DNA of 64,000 nucleotides from Bacteroidales bacterium (GTDB lineage: Bacteria > Bacteroidota > Bacteroidia > Bacteroidales > Bacteroidaceae), in the NCBI GenBank assembly GCA_004557035.1, contig SFFB01000006.1:20074-84073 (forward strand). Direction: 5' to 3'. The notes under the pieces were generated by a model. That model had not been told where the DNA came from and made no database searches. It worked only from the letters and a program-made list of their open reading frames with translations. Of the stretch, positions 54,579-63,344 are shown piece by piece. The position numbers were made by a program, and so were the translations under genes. Numbering within the stretch: the first letter of the stretch is position 1; every line of letters starts with the position of its first letter.

Positions 54579-56054
54579 CTATTCACGCCGCAAACGGGCT
54601 ACGGGGATGTGGAGCAGGTCGCGATATTTGGCCACCGTGCGGCGGGCTGCCGGCAGTCCCATCTCCGAGAGCCGTCGGGCAATGGCCTCGTCCGAGAGCG
54701 GATGGGCCTTGTCTTCGGCAGCAACGAGGTCGCGAATGGCGGCCTGCACTTTGCGTGCAGCCACCTCTTCGCCTTCGGCCGACGTGAAACCGGTGGAAAA
54801 GAAAAACTTCAAGGGATAGGTGCCATAGTCGGTCTCGACATATTTTGAGTTGACCACGCGCGACACCGTAGAGATGTCGACACCGGCCCGCTGGGCCACG
54901 GCCGACTGAGTCATCGGCTCAAGCAGGGCCTCATCGTCGTCGTTGACGAAATAGGGGGTCTGCATGTCGACTATGGCTTGCATCACGGCCAAGAGGGTCT
55001 GACGGCGACGGTTTATCAGATTGATGAACGTCTGGGCCGACTCCACCTTCGCGCGTATATATATATAGGTGTCGTGTTCTTGCCGAGTGAGTGTTTTCTT
55101 GTTTTTGGAAAGGGCCGAGAGGCTGTCACGAAACGAGCGGCTTATGCGCAATTCGGGCACATCGCCGTCGTTGAGCTGCACCTCTGGCCGACCTGAGGCG
55201 TCGATGGTGACACGGAAATCGGGAATGACGGGCTGGTTGTTTACGCCCGGCACTTCATCGTCCACAAGGCTTGCCGGACGCGGATTGAGATGGGTCAGCG
55301 TTTTCTTGACGCGCTCAAGCATGGCCGCGTCAAAACCGTGACGGGCCGCAATGGCATCCCAGCGACGCGAAGTGAAATCGGCAAACGAGAGATTGACCAC
55401 CTGAAGAGCCTCTGTCTTGACTTCAGACACAAAATCGGGGTCCTCGAGCTGCAGGCGCAGGCACTCTTGCAACGAGCGGGCGCCAATGCCTCGAGGCTCA
55501 AAGGTCTGGAGCTCGGCAATCATAGTCTCCACCTCTTGAGGCGTAGTGTCCACACCTTGATAAATGGCCAACTCGTCGGCCAGCGTATCGGCGTCTTTAT
55601 TGAGATAACCATGGTCGTCGAGCGACCCTATGAGCCAATCGACAATCTCACACTGGCGGGCCGTGAGATGGTGCTCACCCATCTGCGCCTTGAGGGCTTC
55701 GAGGGCCGAAGTGCCTCCCGAGAGCGGCCGCTCGCGGCGTTCGGCTTCGGCATCGGCTTGTTCGCGAAGATAGGCCGGAGTCTCGTCTTCGTTGGCATAG
55801 TCGCCCAACGTGTCGGCCAATCCGCCCATATCGTCTGCCCCATCATAGCCGTCGGTCTCTGTGTCAGCGGCCGGTTGGTCATAGTCTTCCGGCCCGTCAG
55901 ACTCTTCCAGCGCCTCATTGTCGGTGAGTTCCTGCGCCACACGCTCACCCAAAGCCATCACGGGCAAGCCCACAAGGCTTGCCAGCATCACCTGCATGGC
56001 CGACTGTTGCTGCACAGTGGCCTGAGTCTGTATTTGCGCATTTTTCTGCTCCAT
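54579..56054 (-). CDS. rpoN: RNA polymerase sigma-54 factor
   Basis: Sigma-54 (491 residues) directs polymerase to -24/-12 promoters that need AAA+ activators. Region I is Gln-rich (MEQKNAQIQTQATVQQQSAM), region II is very acidic (residues ~50-110), region III has the core-binding segment and the helix-turn-helix (AQRAGVDISTVSRVVNSKYV), and the RpoN box ARRTVAKYRDLL is near the C-terminus. Start at ATG 56052-56054 (11 codons after the first in-frame start, whose residues look non-coding). The leader carries 21-base degenerate repeats. No bacterial enhancer-binding protein is encoded in this window. Confidence 0.95.
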   Translation of the reverse strand: MEQKNAQIQTQATVQQQSAMQVMLASLVGLPVMALGERVAQELTDNEALEESDGPEDYDQPAADTETDGYDGADDMGGLADTLGDYANEDETPAYLREQADAEAERRERPLSGGTSALEALKAQMGEHHLTARQCEIVDWLIGSLDDHGYLNKDADTLADELAIYQGVDTTPQEVETMIAELQTFEPRGIGARSLQECLRLQLEDPDFVSEVKTEALQVVNLSFADFTSRRWDAIAARHGFDAAMLERVKKTLTHLNPRPASLVDDEVPGVNNQPVIPDFRVTIDASGRPEVQLNDGDVPELRISRSFRDSLSALSKNKKTLTRQEHDTYIYIRAKVESAQTFINLINRRRQTLLAVMQAIVDMQTPYFVNDDDEALLEPMTQSAVAQRAGVDISTVSRVVNSKYVETDYGTYPLKFFFSTGFTSAEGEEVAARKVQAAIRDLVAAEDKAHPLSDEAIARRLSEMGLPAARRTVAKYRDLLHIPVARLRRE

Positions 56055-56101
56055 ATCCAAACGAGCTACGACCGGCAACGACGGCATTAAGCGCCGCCTA
56101 C

Positions 56102-56164
56102 TGTGTCGTGCATTGCCTACAATGTGTCGCCCATTGCAGTCAATGTATCAAATAATGGTGCAAA
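56102..56164 (-). repeat. Degenerate 21-base tandem repeats upstream of rpoN
   Basis: Three units start at 56102 (TGTGTCGTGCATTGCCTACAA as 20+1 bases), 56123 (TGTGTCGCCCATTGCAGTCA A) and 56144 (TGTATCAAATAATGGTGCAA A). The first two are about three quarters identical; the third is weaker. A fourth related TGTGTCGTGTACAATT stretch occurs near 56352. They occupy the leader between the predicted rpoN -7 box and the gene. Confidence 0.55.
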
Positions 56165-56168
56165 CTTA
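56161..56168 (-). promoter_or_regulatory. -7 box of the likely rpoN promoter
   Basis: Minus-strand TAAGTTTG followed by C matches TAnnTTTG. No TTTG stands at the proper distance (the nearest is 12 bases upstream), so the promoter is either weak or activator dependent. Leader length would be ~100 bases. Confidence 0.5.
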
Positions 56169-56386
56169 CGAAAAAACTATCAAACGGCGGCGGTGTAGGG
56201 TTGATGATGGGCAGTGCAGGGTTTCAAGGCTTACTTTACATTTGAAAAACGCCGATGAAATGGGATTTTTTGTCGCGATGTGCAGAGTTGCAGAGTTCTT
56301 GGTCCTTTTCAATGCGATATAGGTCCGGAGTACGGTACTGGCCAAGGCATCGAGTGTGTCGTGTACAATTATCGGCATAGTTTTAG

Positions 56387-56415
56387 TTTGTCTTGACAAA
56401 AAAATACTATTTTTG
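56387..56415 (+). promoter_or_regulatory. Promoter for DUF4492-cydAB
   Basis: TTTG (56387-56390), 17 bases, TATTTTTG (56408-56415). The start codon of the first gene is at 56421, so the transcript would have almost no leader. An E. coli-style TTGACA also occurs here but without a properly spaced -10. Confidence 0.6.
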
Positions 56416-56420
56416 CGACA

Positions 56421-56648
56421 ATGAAACGTTTGTCGCACAGTCTCAAAGCCGTATGGCGCTTCTACTACGACGGTTTCAGGCAAATGACCTGGGGGCGCAC
56501 GCTATGGATTATCATTATCGTCAAACTGATTGTCCTGTTCCTGGTGTTGCGTCTGTTCTTCTTCCGCCCCACCCTCTCGGGCCAAAACGACGCTGAAAAG
56601 CAACAAAGCGTGGGGCGCGAGCTCTCAGAGCCCAAAGGGCGGCGCTGA
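56421..56648 (+). CDS. DUF4492 small membrane protein ahead of cydAB
   Basis: A 75-residue protein with one membrane helix (TLWIIIIVKLIVLFLVLRLF) and a basic cytoplasmic N-terminus (KRLSHSLKAVWRFYYDGFRQ). It matches DUF4492, a small family found next to cydA in Bacteroidetes, where it is probably an accessory subunit similar in role to CydX or CydH; that role is inference from position and size. It precedes cydA by 66 bases. The start is nearly at the predicted transcription start, and an internal Met (MTWGRTLW) is an alternative. Confidence 0.8.
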   Translation: MKRLSHSLKAVWRFYYDGFRQMTWGRTLWIIIIVKLIVLFLVLRLFFFRPTLSGQNDAEKQQSVGRELSEPKGRR

Positions 56649-56714
56649 AACGACACCCCACCGGCAGAAGAAGCCCCTCCAACAGAACCTTAAATCTATA
56701 AAAACATACCGCTT

Positions 56715-58220
56715 ATGACAATCTTGGAAGTAGCCAGCTCGCAAGGGCTTGACTGGTCGAGAGCGCAGTTTGCGCTCACAGCCTGCTACCACTGGCTGTT
56801 TGTCCCACTCACTCTGGGCCTGGCGCTGGTGATGGGCATCATGGAGACCATCTATTACAAAACCAAAGAAGAGTTTTGGAAAAAAACAACGCAATTCTGG
56901 CAGAAACTCTTTGGCATAAACTTCGCCATCGGTGTGGCCACGGGACTCATCCTGGAGTTTGAGTTCGGCACCAACTGGAGCAACTACTCGTGGTTTGTCG
57001 GCGACATCTTTGGTGCACCGTTGGCCATCGAGGGCATTGTGGCTTTCTTTATGGAGGCGACGTTTATTGCCGTGATGTTTTTCGGTTGGAACAAAGTCAG
57101 CCGGCGCTTCCATCTGGCTTCGACCTGGCTCACCGGTCTGGGCGCCACGCTCTCGGCTTGGTGGATCTTGGTGGCCAACTCGTGGATGCAACACCCCGTG
57201 GGGATGGACTTTAACCCCGAAACCGTCCGCAACGAGATGATGGACTTTTTCGCCGTAGCCTTCTCGCCTGCAGCTGTCAACAAATTCTGCCACACGGTGA
57301 CGAGCAGCTGGATGACCGGCGCCGTCTTTGTGGTCGGCGTGAGCTGCTGGTATCTCTTGCGGGGCCGCAACAAAAAGATGGCTTTGGCCAGCATCAAGGT
57401 GGGAGCCACCGTCGGTGTAGTCTCGGCCTTGCTCGTCTTGTTCACGGGCGACCGCTCGGGCATTGAGATGGCCGAAAACCAACCCATGAAACTGGCGGCA
57501 GCCGAAGGCTTGGAGAAAGGCGGCAAAGGAGCGGCCTTCAGCATTGTCCCCGGCGTGGAAGTGCCCGGTGTGCTTTCCATTCTTGCCACCCACGACGTCA
57601 ACGGTTACGTGCCTGGCACGCAAGACATCCTCGACGGTTACTCTTATGAAAAAGACGGACAAACCGTCAACGTGAGAGGGGCCAAAGAACGCATGGCCAG
57701 CGGAAAGATTGCCTTGCAAGCCTTCAAGGACTTCCGCGAAAGCCTTGAAAAAGGCGACCAAAAGGGACAGAACGAAGCCCGACAGACTTTCGAGCAACAC
57801 AAAGCCGACTTCGGCTACGGCTATATAGAGAAAGCCGAAGATCTCATACCGCCCACAGGACTGGTCTACTGGTCGTTCCGCGTGATGGTGGGTTGCGGCT
57901 CGCTGCTCCTGTTCATCCTCATCGGTCTGTGGTGGCAACAACGTCGTGGCAAGCTCGAACAGTCCAAGCTCCTGCTCCACGCCGGTCTTTGGTCTATCCC
58001 CCTGGTCTACGCCGCCGGTCAGGCCGGCTGGATTGTGGCAGAGGTGGGCCGCCAGCCTTGGGCCATCCAAGACTTGCTACCGGTCAACGCCGCCATCTCA
58101 GGCATCTCGGCCGGGGCCGTTCAGACCACATTCTTCATCTTCCTGGCAATATTCACCGTGCTCCTGGCCTGCGAAGTGCGCATTCTCTGCCGCGCCATCA
58201 AAGGTCATAAAGCAGAATAA
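56715..58220 (+). CDS. cydA: Cytochrome bd oxidase subunit I
   Basis: CydA (501 residues) holds the three hemes and oxidises quinol at very low oxygen. The N-terminal SRAQFALTACYHWLFVPLTL contains the heme b595 His; NKFCHTVTSSWMTGAVFVVG contains a heme b558 ligand His; VYWSFRVMVGCGSLLLF contains the second, a Met. GWIVAEVGRQPWAIQDLLPV is the C-terminal family signature. Nine helices are expected. The Q-loop (about residues 250-370) looks intermediate to long. It is followed 12 bases later by cydB. The presence of bd oxidase in an otherwise anaerobic lineage is the known 'nanaerobe' pattern of Bacteroidetes. Confidence 0.97.
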   Translation: MTILEVASSQGLDWSRAQFALTACYHWLFVPLTLGLALVMGIMETIYYKTKEEFWKKTTQFWQKLFGINFAIGVATGLILEFEFGTNWSNYSWFVGDIFGAPLAIEGIVAFFMEATFIAVMFFGWNKVSRRFHLASTWLTGLGATLSAWWILVANSWMQHPVGMDFNPETVRNEMMDFFAVAFSPAAVNKFCHTVTSSWMTGAVFVVGVSCWYLLRGRNKKMALASIKVGATVGVVSALLVLFTGDRSGIEMAENQPMKLAAAEGLEKGGKGAAFSIVPGVEVPGVLSILATHDVNGYVPGTQDILDGYSYEKDGQTVNVRGAKERMASGKIALQAFKDFRESLEKGDQKGQNEARQTFEQHKADFGYGYIEKAEDLIPPTGLVYWSFRVMVGCGSLLLFILIGLWWQQRRGKLEQSKLLLHAGLWSIPLVYAAGQAGWIVAEVGRQPWAIQDLLPVNAAISGISAGAVQTTFFIFLAIFTVLLACEVRILCRAIKGHKAE

Positions 58221-58232
58221 ACAACTACCGAC

Positions 58233-59384
58233 ATGATTACTTACACATTCCTTCAACAATACTGGTGGTTTCTCGTTTCGCTGCTGGCAGGCATCCTCGT
58301 GTTTCTGATGTTCGTCCAAGGCGCCAACAGCCTTATTTTCAGACTGGGCCAAAACGAGGCCGAACGCGAGTTGGTGGTTAACGCCACCGGCCGCAAGTGG
58401 GAATTTACCTTCACCACGCTTGTCACTTTCGGCGGAGCCTTTTTTGCCGCCTTTCCACTCTTTTACAGCACAAGCTTCGGCGGAGCCTATTGGGTGTGGA
58501 TGGCCATCTTGATTACGTTTGTGCTTCAGGCCGTGAGCTACGAATATCAGTCGAAAGACGGCAACTTCTTGGGCAAGAACTTCTTCCGCCGAGCCCTCGT
58601 GCTCAACGGCTTTGCCGGACCGTTTCTCGTAGGCGCCGCCGTGGCCACATTCTTTACCGGTTCAGACTTCTGTATTGAAAAAAGTGCCATGAGCGAGACC
58701 GGACTGATTGTGCCGGCCATCAGCACCTGGGGCACGGCATGGCATGGGCTTGAAGCCTTGGCCAATCCGTGGAACATCGTGTTGGGTATGGCCGTGGTCT
58801 TTTTGTCGCGCACCTTGGGTGGCCTCTACCTGCTCAATCAAATCAACGACGACGTGCTACGCCCTCGCTGCCGCCGTCAAGTGATAAGCGACGCCATTCC
58901 TTTCCTTATTTTCTTCTTGGCCTTTGTGGGATATCTGCTCTGCAAAGACGGTTTTGGAGTGGACGAGTATGGCACAGTGAGCCTCGTGGCCCACAAATAC
59001 CTGACCAATCTCTTAGAGATGCCCGTCACGTTGGTGCTCTTCCTGATCGGTGTCGTATTGGTGCTTTTGGGTATCCTGCGCCCCCTTTTCAACCAGAAGT
59101 TCACCCGTGGCATTTGGCCGGCCGGCATTGGTACCGTCTTGACGGTGTTGAGCCTTTTCTTAGTGGCAGGCCTCAACCAGACGGCTTATTATCCGTCGGT
59201 GACCCACTTGCAGAGTTCGCTCACGTTGAGCAACAGTTGCTCGAGTGAATTCACACTCACTGTAATGGCCTGGGTGTCACTCTTCATTCCTTTTGTCCTG
59301 GCCTATATCGCTCACGCTTGGCACGCCATAGACAAAAAAGAAATCTCGAAAGAGGAACTCAAAGACACACACCATAAATATTAA
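58233..59384 (+). CDS. cydB: Cytochrome bd oxidase subunit II
   Basis: CydB (383 residues), the heme-free partner of CydA, with about eight helices. QQYWWFLVSLLAGILVFLMF at the N-terminus and NEAERELVVNATGRKWEFTF are typical; FEAVSYEYQSKDGN-type sequence (QAVSYEYQSKDGNFLGKNFF) follows. The C-terminus ends in a polar KKEISKEELKDTHHKY. A long hairpin (59413-59473) lies after the stop and probably protects or ends the transcript. No cydC/cydD exporters are near. Confidence 0.96.
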   Translation: MITYTFLQQYWWFLVSLLAGILVFLMFVQGANSLIFRLGQNEAERELVVNATGRKWEFTFTTLVTFGGAFFAAFPLFYSTSFGGAYWVWMAILITFVLQAVSYEYQSKDGNFLGKNFFRRALVLNGFAGPFLVGAAVATFFTGSDFCIEKSAMSETGLIVPAISTWGTAWHGLEALANPWNIVLGMAVVFLSRTLGGLYLLNQINDDVLRPRCRRQVISDAIPFLIFFLAFVGYLLCKDGFGVDEYGTVSLVAHKYLTNLLEMPVTLVLFLIGVVLVLLGILRPLFNQKFTRGIWPAGIGTVLTVLSLFLVAGLNQTAYYPSVTHLQSSLTLSNSCSSEFTLTVMAWVSLFIPFVLAYIAHAWHAIDKKEISKEELKDTHHKY

Positions 59385-59412
59385 CGCACGCGAGGCTTGG
59401 TCGTCTCGCCGG

Positions 59413-59473
59413 CTTAGAGAGACTGCGAAGACCATAAAAATAAAATTTTATGAGTAACTTCGCAGTCTCTAAG
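59413..59473. terminator. Long nested hairpin after cydB
   Basis: GAGACTGCGAAG (59419-59430) pairs exactly with CTTCGCAGTCTC (59458-59469), with CTTAG/TAAG outside and CATAAAA/TTTTATG inside. There is no clear U-run on either side, so it may stabilise or end the cydAB mRNA in another way. Confidence 0.65.
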
Positions 59474-59482
59474 TTATCTCAC

Positions 59483-59512
59483 TTGAAATAATCTTATTAA
59501 CCCTCACCTTTG
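59483..59512 (+). promoter_or_regulatory. Promoter for the GNAT-like gene
   Basis: CTTG (TTG at 59483-59485), 19 bases, CACCTTTG (59505-59512; one mismatch to TAnnTTTG). The ATG is at 59555, giving a leader of about 35 bases. Confidence 0.55.
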
Positions 59513-59554
59513 CAGCGCCCAGTGTGGAGTTGGTCTGCAATTATCCCGGAACCT

Positions 59555-60691
59555 ATGTCCGTAGAAATTAAAAAAGTCAGCACTAAGAAAGAACTCAAGA
59601 AGTTCATTCGCTTCAACTACGAGCTTTATAAGGAAAATCCCTACTCCGTTCCCGACCTTTATGACGATATGCTCAACACTTTCTCGCCGGCCAAGAACCC
59701 GGCGTTTGAGTTTTGTGAGGCCGACTATTTCCTGGCCTACAATGAACAGGGAGAAATCGTGGGCCGCGTGGCTGCCATCATCAACCACCGCGCCAACGAA
59801 ACATGGAACCGCAAATGCGTCCGTTTTGGCTGGATAGACTTCATCGACGACCCGGCCGTAAGCGAAGCGCTCATTGAAACGGTGAAGACGTGGGGGCGAG
59901 AGCGAGGCATGGACGAGATTGAGGGACCGCTCGGCTTCACCGACATGGACGCCGAAGGTATGCTTATTGAAGGCTTCGACCAGCTCTCGACGATGGCCAC
60001 CATCTATAATTTCCCCTACTACCCTCAGCACATCGAGCGGTTGGGGCTGGAAAAGTCGGCCGACTGGGTGGAGATGAAGATTTACGTGCCCGATGCCATT
60101 CCAGAGAAACATAAGCGCATTTCCGACATCATTGCCCGCAAATACGAGCTGCGTGTACGCAAGCTCACCAGCAAACGCGGTCTGAAAAAGTCGGGTGTGG
60201 CCCACGAGATTTTCCGCCTAATCAACGAAGCCTATGCACCGCTTTTTGGTTTTTCCAGGATGACGGAAAAACAAATCGACAAGTACGTCAACATGTACAT
60301 CCCCGTACTCGACCTTCGTATGGTCTCTATCGTGGAAAACGCCGAGCATGAGATTGTGGCCGTGGGTATATCGATGGCCTCGCTCTCTGAGGCCCTGCAG
60401 CGCGCCAAAGGCAAACTGTTCCCCTTCGGCTGGTTCCACCTGCTCAAGGCCTTGATGTGGAAACGTCCCAAAGTGCTCGATCTGCTGCTTGTGGCCGTCC
60501 GCCCCGACTATCAGAGCAAAGGTGTCAATGCCCTGCTCTTTACCGACCTCATTCCCGTCTATCAGCAACTGGGCTTTGAATATGCCGAGAGCAACCCCGA
60601 ACTTGAAATGAACGACAAGGTGCAGAACCAATGGCAGTATTTCAAGACCGAGCAACACAAGCGCCGCCGCTGCTATAAAGCGAGCCTTTGA
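59555..60691 (+). CDS. GNAT-like protein of unknown substrate
   Basis: A 378-residue protein, starting MSVEIKKVSTKKELKKFIRF. The N-terminal third (NPYSVPDLYDDMLNTFSPAK, FLAYNEQGEIVGRVAAIINH) and the C-terminal third (LLLVAVRPDYQSKGVNALLF, YAESNPELEMND) both resemble GNAT acetyltransferase strands, the latter with a partial acetyl-CoA loop (RPDYQSKGVNALLF). Such two-lobed GNAT-like proteins are conserved in Bacteroidetes and have no known substrate. The start is at the ATG 59555; an in-frame CTG-type extension to 59510 covers the promoter. The parE gene follows 53 bases later. Confidence 0.78.
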   Translation: MSVEIKKVSTKKELKKFIRFNYELYKENPYSVPDLYDDMLNTFSPAKNPAFEFCEADYFLAYNEQGEIVGRVAAIINHRANETWNRKCVRFGWIDFIDDPAVSEALIETVKTWGRERGMDEIEGPLGFTDMDAEGMLIEGFDQLSTMATIYNFPYYPQHIERLGLEKSADWVEMKIYVPDAIPEKHKRISDIIARKYELRVRKLTSKRGLKKSGVAHEIFRLINEAYAPLFGFSRMTEKQIDKYVNMYIPVLDLRMVSIVENAEHEIVAVGISMASLSEALQRAKGKLFPFGWFHLLKALMWKRPKVLDLLLVAVRPDYQSKGVNALLFTDLIPVYQQLGFEYAESNPELEMNDKVQNQWQYFKTEQHKRRRCYKASL

Positions 60692-60744
60692 CAGCCCCTC
60701 TTCCTTAAGCTACAAACAACCGGCGGTTAGATACCGCGCACAAT

Positions 60745-62820
60745 ATGGCCAACAACACAACGACACAACAAGACAATCTCGCGCCTGAGACCGCGCCCAA
60801 TGCCGTGATCTACGATGAGAGCAAAATCCGTCACCTTGAAGACACCGAACACATACGCACTAGGCCCGGTATGTACATTGGCCGCCTGGGCGACGGTTCT
60901 CATGCCGAAGACGGTATCTATGTCCTGCTCAAGGAAAGCATTGACAATAGCATCGACGAGTTTAACGAAGGCTTTGGGCGCCGCATTGAGGTGGACATCA
61001 AAAACGACCAGACCGCCGAAATCCGCGACTACGGCCGCGGCATTCCCTTAGGCTCGCTCGTCGACGCCGTGTCGCGCCTCAACACCGGCGGCAAATACGA
61101 CACGGCCGTCTTCACCGCCTCGGTGGGTATGAACGGCGTGGGCCTGAAAGCCGTCAATGCACTCTCAGAGCGCTTTGTGGCCCGCTCAGTGCGCGATGGC
61201 CGCCAGCGTGAAGCCATTTTCGAGCGCGGCGCCTTAGTCAGCGACAAAGAGAGCGACACACAAGACGAAAACGGCACCTATATCTTTTTTGAGCCCGACC
61301 CCACGCTTTTTGTCAACTATAAATTCCGCGGCGAGTATGTCGAGAACATGCTCCGCAACTATACTTATCTCAACACCGGGCTGGCTATCTTCTACAACGG
61401 TCGGCGCATCATGAGCCGCAATGGTCTTGAAGATTTGCTCAACGACAATATGACGGCGCCCGGTCTCTATCCCATCATCCATCTCACCGGCGAGGGCATC
61501 GACATCGCCTTTACCCACACGGCCCAATATGGCGAGGAGTATTACTCTTTCGTCAACGGGCAGCACACCACACAGGGCGGCACCCACCAGAGTGCTTTCA
61601 AGGAACACATTGCCCGGACGCTGAAGGAATTTTACGGCAAGAACTTCGACGTGCAAGACGTGCGCAACGGCCTGGTCGCCGCCATCTCCATCCGCGTCAT
61701 CGAACCGCTCTTCGAGAGCCAGACCAAGATCAAACTCGGCTCGCTCACAATGGCCCCCGACAAGGACTCTGCCGGCAATCCCTTCCCTCTCTCGGGAGTG
61801 AGCGTCAATAAGTTTATCGGCGATTTTATTAAGGAAAACGTCGACAACTATCTGCACAAAAACCTGGACATTGCCGAAATCATCCAGCAAAAGATACAAG
61901 AGAGCGAGAAAGAGCGCAAAGCCATTGCCGGCGTGACCAAACTGGCCCGCGAGCGTGCCAAAAAAGCCAACCTCCACAACCGCAAACTGCGCGACTGCAG
62001 CATCCACTTCAACGATGCCGCCCCCAAAGCGAAGAAAGGTGGCGAAGAGCCCGAGAGCGACCCGCGGCTCGACACGGCCATATTCATCACCGAGGGCGAC
62101 TCGGCCAGCGGTTCCATCACCAAGAGCCGCGACGCCTCCACTCAGGCGGTATTCTCGCTGCGAGGCAAACCGCTCAACTGCTTCGGCCTGACCAAAAAGG
62201 TGGTCTACGACAACGAAGAGTTCAACCTGCTCCAGGCTGCGCTCAACATTGAAGACGGTCTCGACGGCCTGCGTTACAACAAGGTGATTGTGGCGACCGA
62301 TGCCGATGTAGACGGTATGCACATCCGACTGTTGATGATCACGTTTTTCCTGCAATTCTTCCCCGAACTCATCAAAAAGGGCCACGTCTACATCCTCCAG
62401 ACGCCGCTCTTCCGCGTGCGCAACAAAAAGAAAAAGACACGCTCGGCAGGCACCGTGAAAAGTGTGGACGACAAGAGCGCCGGCGCCGCCATTCTGAAGA
62501 AGGCCAAGACATCAGACCGCTCAGAGTTTGAAACCATCTATTGTTATAGCGAAGAAGAGCGACTCGCCGCCATCGAAAAGCTTGGGCCCGACCCCGAAAT
62601 CACCCGCTTTAAAGGTCTCGGCGAAATCTCTTCGGACGAGTTCAAACACTTTATCGGCCCCGACATCCGTCTTGACCAGGTGACGCTGCACAAGAGCGAC
62701 AAAGTCTCCGACCTGCTTGAGTATTATATGGGCAAAAACACTATGGAGCGCCAGAACTTCATCATCGACAACCTCGTCATAGAAGAAGACCCGGCACCCG
62801 AAGAGTCCATCCAACTTTGA
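60745..62820 (+). CDS. parE: DNA topoisomerase IV subunit B
   Basis: The ATPase subunit (691 residues) of topoisomerase IV, which unlinks daughter chromosomes. GHKL motifs: KESIDNSIDEFNEG (N box), RDYGRGIPLG, TGGKYD and MNGVGLKAVNALSE. TOPRIM motifs: ITEGDSASG and ATDADVDGMHIRLL; RFKGLGEISSDEF near the end. I favour ParE over GyrB because the ATG-to-TOPRIM spacing, the 691-residue length and the parE-coaD-S41 gene order match Bacteroidetes ParE. The partner parC is outside the window. The fluoroquinolone-relevant EGDSA segment is normal. Confidence 0.9.
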   Translation: MANNTTTQQDNLAPETAPNAVIYDESKIRHLEDTEHIRTRPGMYIGRLGDGSHAEDGIYVLLKESIDNSIDEFNEGFGRRIEVDIKNDQTAEIRDYGRGIPLGSLVDAVSRLNTGGKYDTAVFTASVGMNGVGLKAVNALSERFVARSVRDGRQREAIFERGALVSDKESDTQDENGTYIFFEPDPTLFVNYKFRGEYVENMLRNYTYLNTGLAIFYNGRRIMSRNGLEDLLNDNMTAPGLYPIIHLTGEGIDIAFTHTAQYGEEYYSFVNGQHTTQGGTHQSAFKEHIARTLKEFYGKNFDVQDVRNGLVAAISIRVIEPLFESQTKIKLGSLTMAPDKDSAGNPFPLSGVSVNKFIGDFIKENVDNYLHKNLDIAEIIQQKIQESEKERKAIAGVTKLARERAKKANLHNRKLRDCSIHFNDAAPKAKKGGEEPESDPRLDTAIFITEGDSASGSITKSRDASTQAVFSLRGKPLNCFGLTKKVVYDNEEFNLLQAALNIEDGLDGLRYNKVIVATDADVDGMHIRLLMITFFLQFFPELIKKGHVYILQTPLFRVRNKKKKTRSAGTVKSVDDKSAGAAILKKAKTSDRSEFETIYCYSEEERLAAIEKLGPDPEITRFKGLGEISSDEFKHFIGPDIRLDQVTLHKSDKVSDLLEYYMGKNTMERQNFIIDNLVIEEDPAPEESIQL

Positions 62821-62825
62821 GGTTA

Positions 62826-63275
62826 ATGAAAAAGATTGCAATATTTCCCGGTTCGTTCGACCCCTTCACTGTGGGCCATGCCAGCATCGTAGAGCGTGGT
62901 CTGCCGCTTTTTGACGAAATTGTCATCGGCGTGGGCGTCAACGAGAGCAAACGTGCCCACCGGACGCCTGCACAGCGTGTCGAGGCCATCAGTCGCCTCT
63001 ATGCCGACAACCCCAAGGTGCGCGTCGTGGCCTATGACGACCTCACCATCGACCTGGCCCGTCGCGAAGGCGCCAAATATATTTTGCGCGGACTGCGCTC
63101 GGTCAAGGACTTTGAGTATGAGCGCGACATCGCCAATATGAACGATCGTCTGGCCGGCGTTGAAACCATTTTGTTGTTTACCAAACCGGAGTTCTCGAGC
63201 ATCTCGTCGAGTGTCGTGAGAGAATTGATGGACTTCGGCAAAGACGTCAGCGACTTCCTTCCACACAAATCCTAA
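62826..63275 (+). CDS. coaD: Phosphopantetheine adenylyltransferase
   Basis: PPAT (149 residues) makes dephospho-CoA from 4'-phosphopantetheine and ATP, a late step in CoA synthesis. The nucleotidyltransferase motif FPGSFDPFTVGHASIVERG (T/HxGH type) and the ISSSVVRELMDFGKDVSDFL end are signatures. The ATG at 62826 is used; an upstream TTG overlapping the parE stop is less likely. Only five bases separate it from parE, so they share a transcript. Confidence 0.96.
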   Translation: MKKIAIFPGSFDPFTVGHASIVERGLPLFDEIVIGVGVNESKRAHRTPAQRVEAISRLYADNPKVRVVAYDDLTIDLARREGAKYILRGLRSVKDFEYERDIANMNDRLAGVETILLFTKPEFSSISSSVVRELMDFGKDVSDFLPHKS

Positions 63276-63344
63276 CTGCCAAGACTGCCCGAATATCGCT
63301 TGACGCGCCACAACGTCTTGGCCCATTCTCATTTTATTTCCCCT

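Noticed and set aside
56393..56410. E. coli-type promoter TTGACA...TACTAT before DUF4492
   Set aside because: The spacing is about six bases instead of ~17, and the organism uses the TTTG/TAnnTTTG pattern.
56625..58070. 481-codon minus-strand frame opposite cydA
   Set aside because: cydA is unmistakable on the plus strand, and the antisense product is His/Gly-rich and unlike any protein family.
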